Below, piece after piece: positions 42,313 to 43,868 of a stretch of 43,868 nt of DNA. Below the pieces are notes generated by a model. It was given only the letters and a program-made list of their open reading frames with translations, did not search any database and was not told the DNA's origin. The stretch lies in contig CAJUNB010000004.1 of the NCBI GenBank assembly GCA_910587635.1, positions 1-43,868 on the forward strand, in the 5' to 3' direction. Position numbers and translations under genes: made by a program. Position 1 is the first letter of the stretch, and each line of letters begins with the position of its first letter. Origin of the DNA: an uncultured Lachnospiraceae bacterium (GTDB lineage Bacteria > Bacillota > Clostridia > Lachnospirales > Lachnospiraceae).

Positions 42313-43524
42313 ATGGCAGAATTTTCAAAATTAATCATCACAGGCGCTGGACAGGCGTTAATCGCAAAAGTGATTGCGGGAACAGGAAATATCAGATTTA
42401 CGAAGGTTTCCACATCTGATACGGCATATGAAGAAAATAAACTGGAAGAATTGACGGAACTTTCGGGAATAAAACAAACAAGTCTGATTTCCGATATCGT
42501 AAGGACAAATGAGGTGGCTGTCAAGATAGAGACGGCGTTTCACAATACAGAGCTGACAGAAGGGTATTACATGCGGACAATGGGACTGTATGCGGTAGAT
42601 CCTGATGAGGGGGAAATCCTGTACGCCGTCACTGTGGAAACATCCGGCAACTGTTATATTCCCCCTTACAATGGAGTCACAGTATCGGGCGCTTATGTGC
42701 AGCTCATCACCACAGTGGGCAATGCAGAACAAGTATCTCTCGAAGTGGATGCGGCAGCTGTTGCCACAATAGGCGACTTGAGGGAACTGGAGGAAAAGGT
42801 AGAAAACCTGAAGATGGATTTGGGAGATGCCTATGTACAGTTTGTGGAATACGAAACCCGGGAAAATATTCAGGCACAGGATACACTGGGTACCATGTTT
42901 GGAAAGATCAAGAAATGGTTTACGGATTTAAAGGCAGGCGCCTTTTCCGGCGTGGCAAATAACTGCACGACGACGGAGGAAGGAAGTGTCCTGGATGCCC
43001 GCCAGGGGAAGATGCTGCTGGAGGAGATTGAAGAGCTGAAGAAGGTGGATGAAGAGATAAATAGTAATATAACGGCTGCGGATGGCAGCCAATTCCGTTA
43101 CACCGTCACAGATGATGGAAAACCGGGCTGTATTATCACCGGAGAGGATGGTGCCGATACAGTATTCCCTTTTTCTGATGGTGCGAAAGTATATAATATT
43201 GGTTCTTTCAATACAGGAAGCTTGGCATCATCTCCAAAAGATTCTGTTTCTATAAATATATCGGGCAAATATCCTGATTACAAAAAATATACCAAAGATA
43301 ATTTTTATCCTATAATTACTAATGCAGAATCGCATGGTGGCTCTACAAGAACGAGTGGAAATGCACCACAAATACATGTTTATCCGTCGATATCCTACAA
43401 TCCATCTACCGGCGTGGTTACAATCAATGATTTGAGTAACAGCAGTTACGACTCCAATTCGCAGGCGTATTGCCGATTAGGCATCAATGGGTATATCATA
43501 CTCATTGATGGCCTATCAAAATAA
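42313..43524 (+). CDS. Tail fibre / receptor-binding protein, expressed version
   Basis: The 403-residue protein begins with a tail-collar fibre domain (MAEFSKLIITGAGQALIAK, FTKVSTSDTAYEE and YYMRTMGLYAVDPDEGEILY), which attaches to the baseplate. A helical shaft follows with GSVLDARQGKMLLEEIEEL (about residues 226-244). The repeat-encoded INSNI is at residues 249-253. The last 150 residues are Ser/Asn/Tyr-rich and AT-rich in DNA, and should recognise the target cell. ATG 42313 follows GAGAGG. The C-terminal part lies in a segment flanked by inverted repeats with another C-terminus on the other strand, so the present ending is probably one of two or more. Confidence 0.9.
   Translation: MAEFSKLIITGAGQALIAKVIAGTGNIRFTKVSTSDTAYEENKLEELTELSGIKQTSLISDIVRTNEVAVKIETAFHNTELTEGYYMRTMGLYAVDPDEGEILYAVTVETSGNCYIPPYNGVTVSGAYVQLITTVGNAEQVSLEVDAAAVATIGDLRELEEKVENLKMDLGDAYVQFVEYETRENIQAQDTLGTMFGKIKKWFTDLKAGAFSGVANNCTTTEEGSVLDARQGKMLLEEIEELKKVDEEINSNITAADGSQFRYTVTDDGKPGCIITGEDGADTVFPFSDGAKVYNIGSFNTGSLASSPKDSVSINISGKYPDYKKYTKDNFYPIITNAESHGGSTRTSGNAPQIHVYPSISYNPSTGVVTINDLSNSSYDSNSQAYCRLGINGYIILIDGLSK
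43056..43070 (+). repeat. Left inverted repeat of the fibre inversion segment
   Basis: GATAAATAGTAATAT matches exactly, in inverted orientation, the last 15 bases of the window. It encodes INSNI in the fibre frame. After it the two sequences diverge at once. Confidence 0.85.
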
Positions 43525-43549
43525 ACTGTGTGAATTGTATAAAACTATA

Positions 43550-43868
43550 TTATTTATATATAACAGTCACGTTGGCAGAGGCACTCCCGCTGTTTGAACC
43601 ATTAATTGATAAAATGTTCCCGGGCTCTATTTCATATGTCAGTCCATACGTACCCACAGTTATACCTTTTATACCTAAAGCTATAGCCCCTGCGGGAAGA
43701 TATGAAGATATATTCATGGTTCGCTTTCCAGAACCACTGGAAAAATAGTATTTGAATGTTGTTGCATGCAGCACATTAGAAAAAGGGCTCCATGTATCAG
43801 CACCTCTCGGAGACCAGTTAGGAACTCCATCAACCAGTTTAGTATCGAATCCAATATTACTATTTATC
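43550..43868 (-). CDS. Silent alternative fibre C-terminus, no start of its own
   Basis: On the minus strand an open frame runs in from the window edge to a stop at 43550. It encodes INSNI, then GFDTKLVDGVPNWSPRGADT and WSPFSNVLHATTFKYYF, and ends SGSASANVTVIYK (105 residues here). There is no start codon with a ribosome binding site inside the window. Its first bases are the inverted copy of the fibre repeat, and the phase of INSNI is the same as in the expressed fibre. Inversion would join it to residues 1-248 of the fibre, giving a protein of about 353 residues. If the repeat is longer than 15 bp, its remainder lies beyond the window. Confidence 0.85.
   Translation of the reverse strand, partial: INSNIGFDTKLVDGVPNWSPRGADTWSPFSNVLHATTFKYYFSSGSGKRTMNISSYLPAGAIALGIKGITVGTYGLTYEIEPGNILSINGSNSGSASANVTVIYK
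43854..43868 (-). repeat. Right inverted repeat of the fibre inversion segment
   Basis: ATATTACTATTTATC is the exact reverse complement of 43056-43070. It is cut by the end of the window, so its true length is unknown. The segment between the repeats is 783 bp. Confidence 0.85.

Noticed and set aside
43530..43748. Plus-strand open frame of 72 codons after the fibre gene
   Set aside because: It is antisense to the alternative fibre C-terminus, which has clear fibre-like sequence (WSPF, NWSPRG).
42313..43868. Diversity-generating retroelement acting on the fibre
   Set aside because: No reverse transcriptase and no template/variable repeat pair was seen; the inverted repeat pair explains the arrangement better. 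Sequence beyond the window could change this.
1..43868. tRNA or rRNA genes
   Set aside because: No cloverleaf with a GGTTCGAATCC-like arm and no rRNA sequence was noticed on either strand; a covariance search was not possible here.

Overview
The window looks like a chromosome segment from a low-to-medium GC gut Firmicute, most probably a member of the Lachnospiraceae (Clostridia). The basis is strong AGGAGG ribosome binding sites, lipoprotein sugar-binding proteins, several RbsA/MglA-type sugar ABC systems, YesMN-type two-component genes and a PBSX/diffocin-like contractile tail locus. This assignment is inferred from gene content, not from a marker gene.

Left part (1-11151), mostly housekeeping. 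An IS4-family transposase is followed by about 700 bp without genes that is packed with hairpins, then a small lipoprotein. Next is a cobalt ECF transporter in the order cbiQ-cbiO-cbiM-cbiN, with a cobalamin riboswitch in the middle, between cbiO and cbiM. A convergent phosphoribosyltransferase-like gene is followed by purC-purF and then purB.

Middle part (11166-28464), sugar uptake and signalling. A LacI-family repressor is divergent from a four-gene operon (binding lipoprotein, permease, double ATPase, alpha/beta hydrolase), and two identical CACGTGCACG sites flank the promoter region. A second sugar ABC system (ATPase, permease, lipoprotein) follows; its binding protein is a tandem fusion of two nearly identical binding domains. 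Next to it lies a YesN-like response regulator, a YesM-like histidine kinase with almost no extracellular loop, and a protein shaped like a double sugar-ABC ATPase in which nearly every ATPase motif is destroyed. A cysteine-rich ferritin-like protein ends this part.

Right part (28571-43868), an integrated phage-like element. The 3' half of an NMT1/SsuA-type binding-protein gene is cut by the element. The element begins with a large serine recombinase, an ImmA-like protease and a short repressor without a self-cleavage domain. Then come a divergent promoter region with three TGTCTT-N3-AAGACA operators, an early small gene and a RinA-like regulator. A terminator and then a complete contractile tail operon follow: tail terminator, small conserved protein, sheath, tube, chaperone with a -1 frameshift extension, tape measure, LysM protein, hub, XkdR/XkdS-like proteins, baseplate J, XkdU-like protein and fibre. 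No terminase, portal, protease or capsid gene lies between the regulator and the tail genes, as expected of an R-type tailocin rather than a complete phage.

The most notable feature is at the right edge. The fibre gene contains a 15-bp sequence whose inverted copy ends the window. Between them, a second fibre C-terminus lies on the opposite strand in exactly the phase needed to swap with the first by DNA inversion. The likely picture is a host-range-switching tailocin. The second notable system is the two-component operon with its pseudo-ATPase next to the tandem binding protein.
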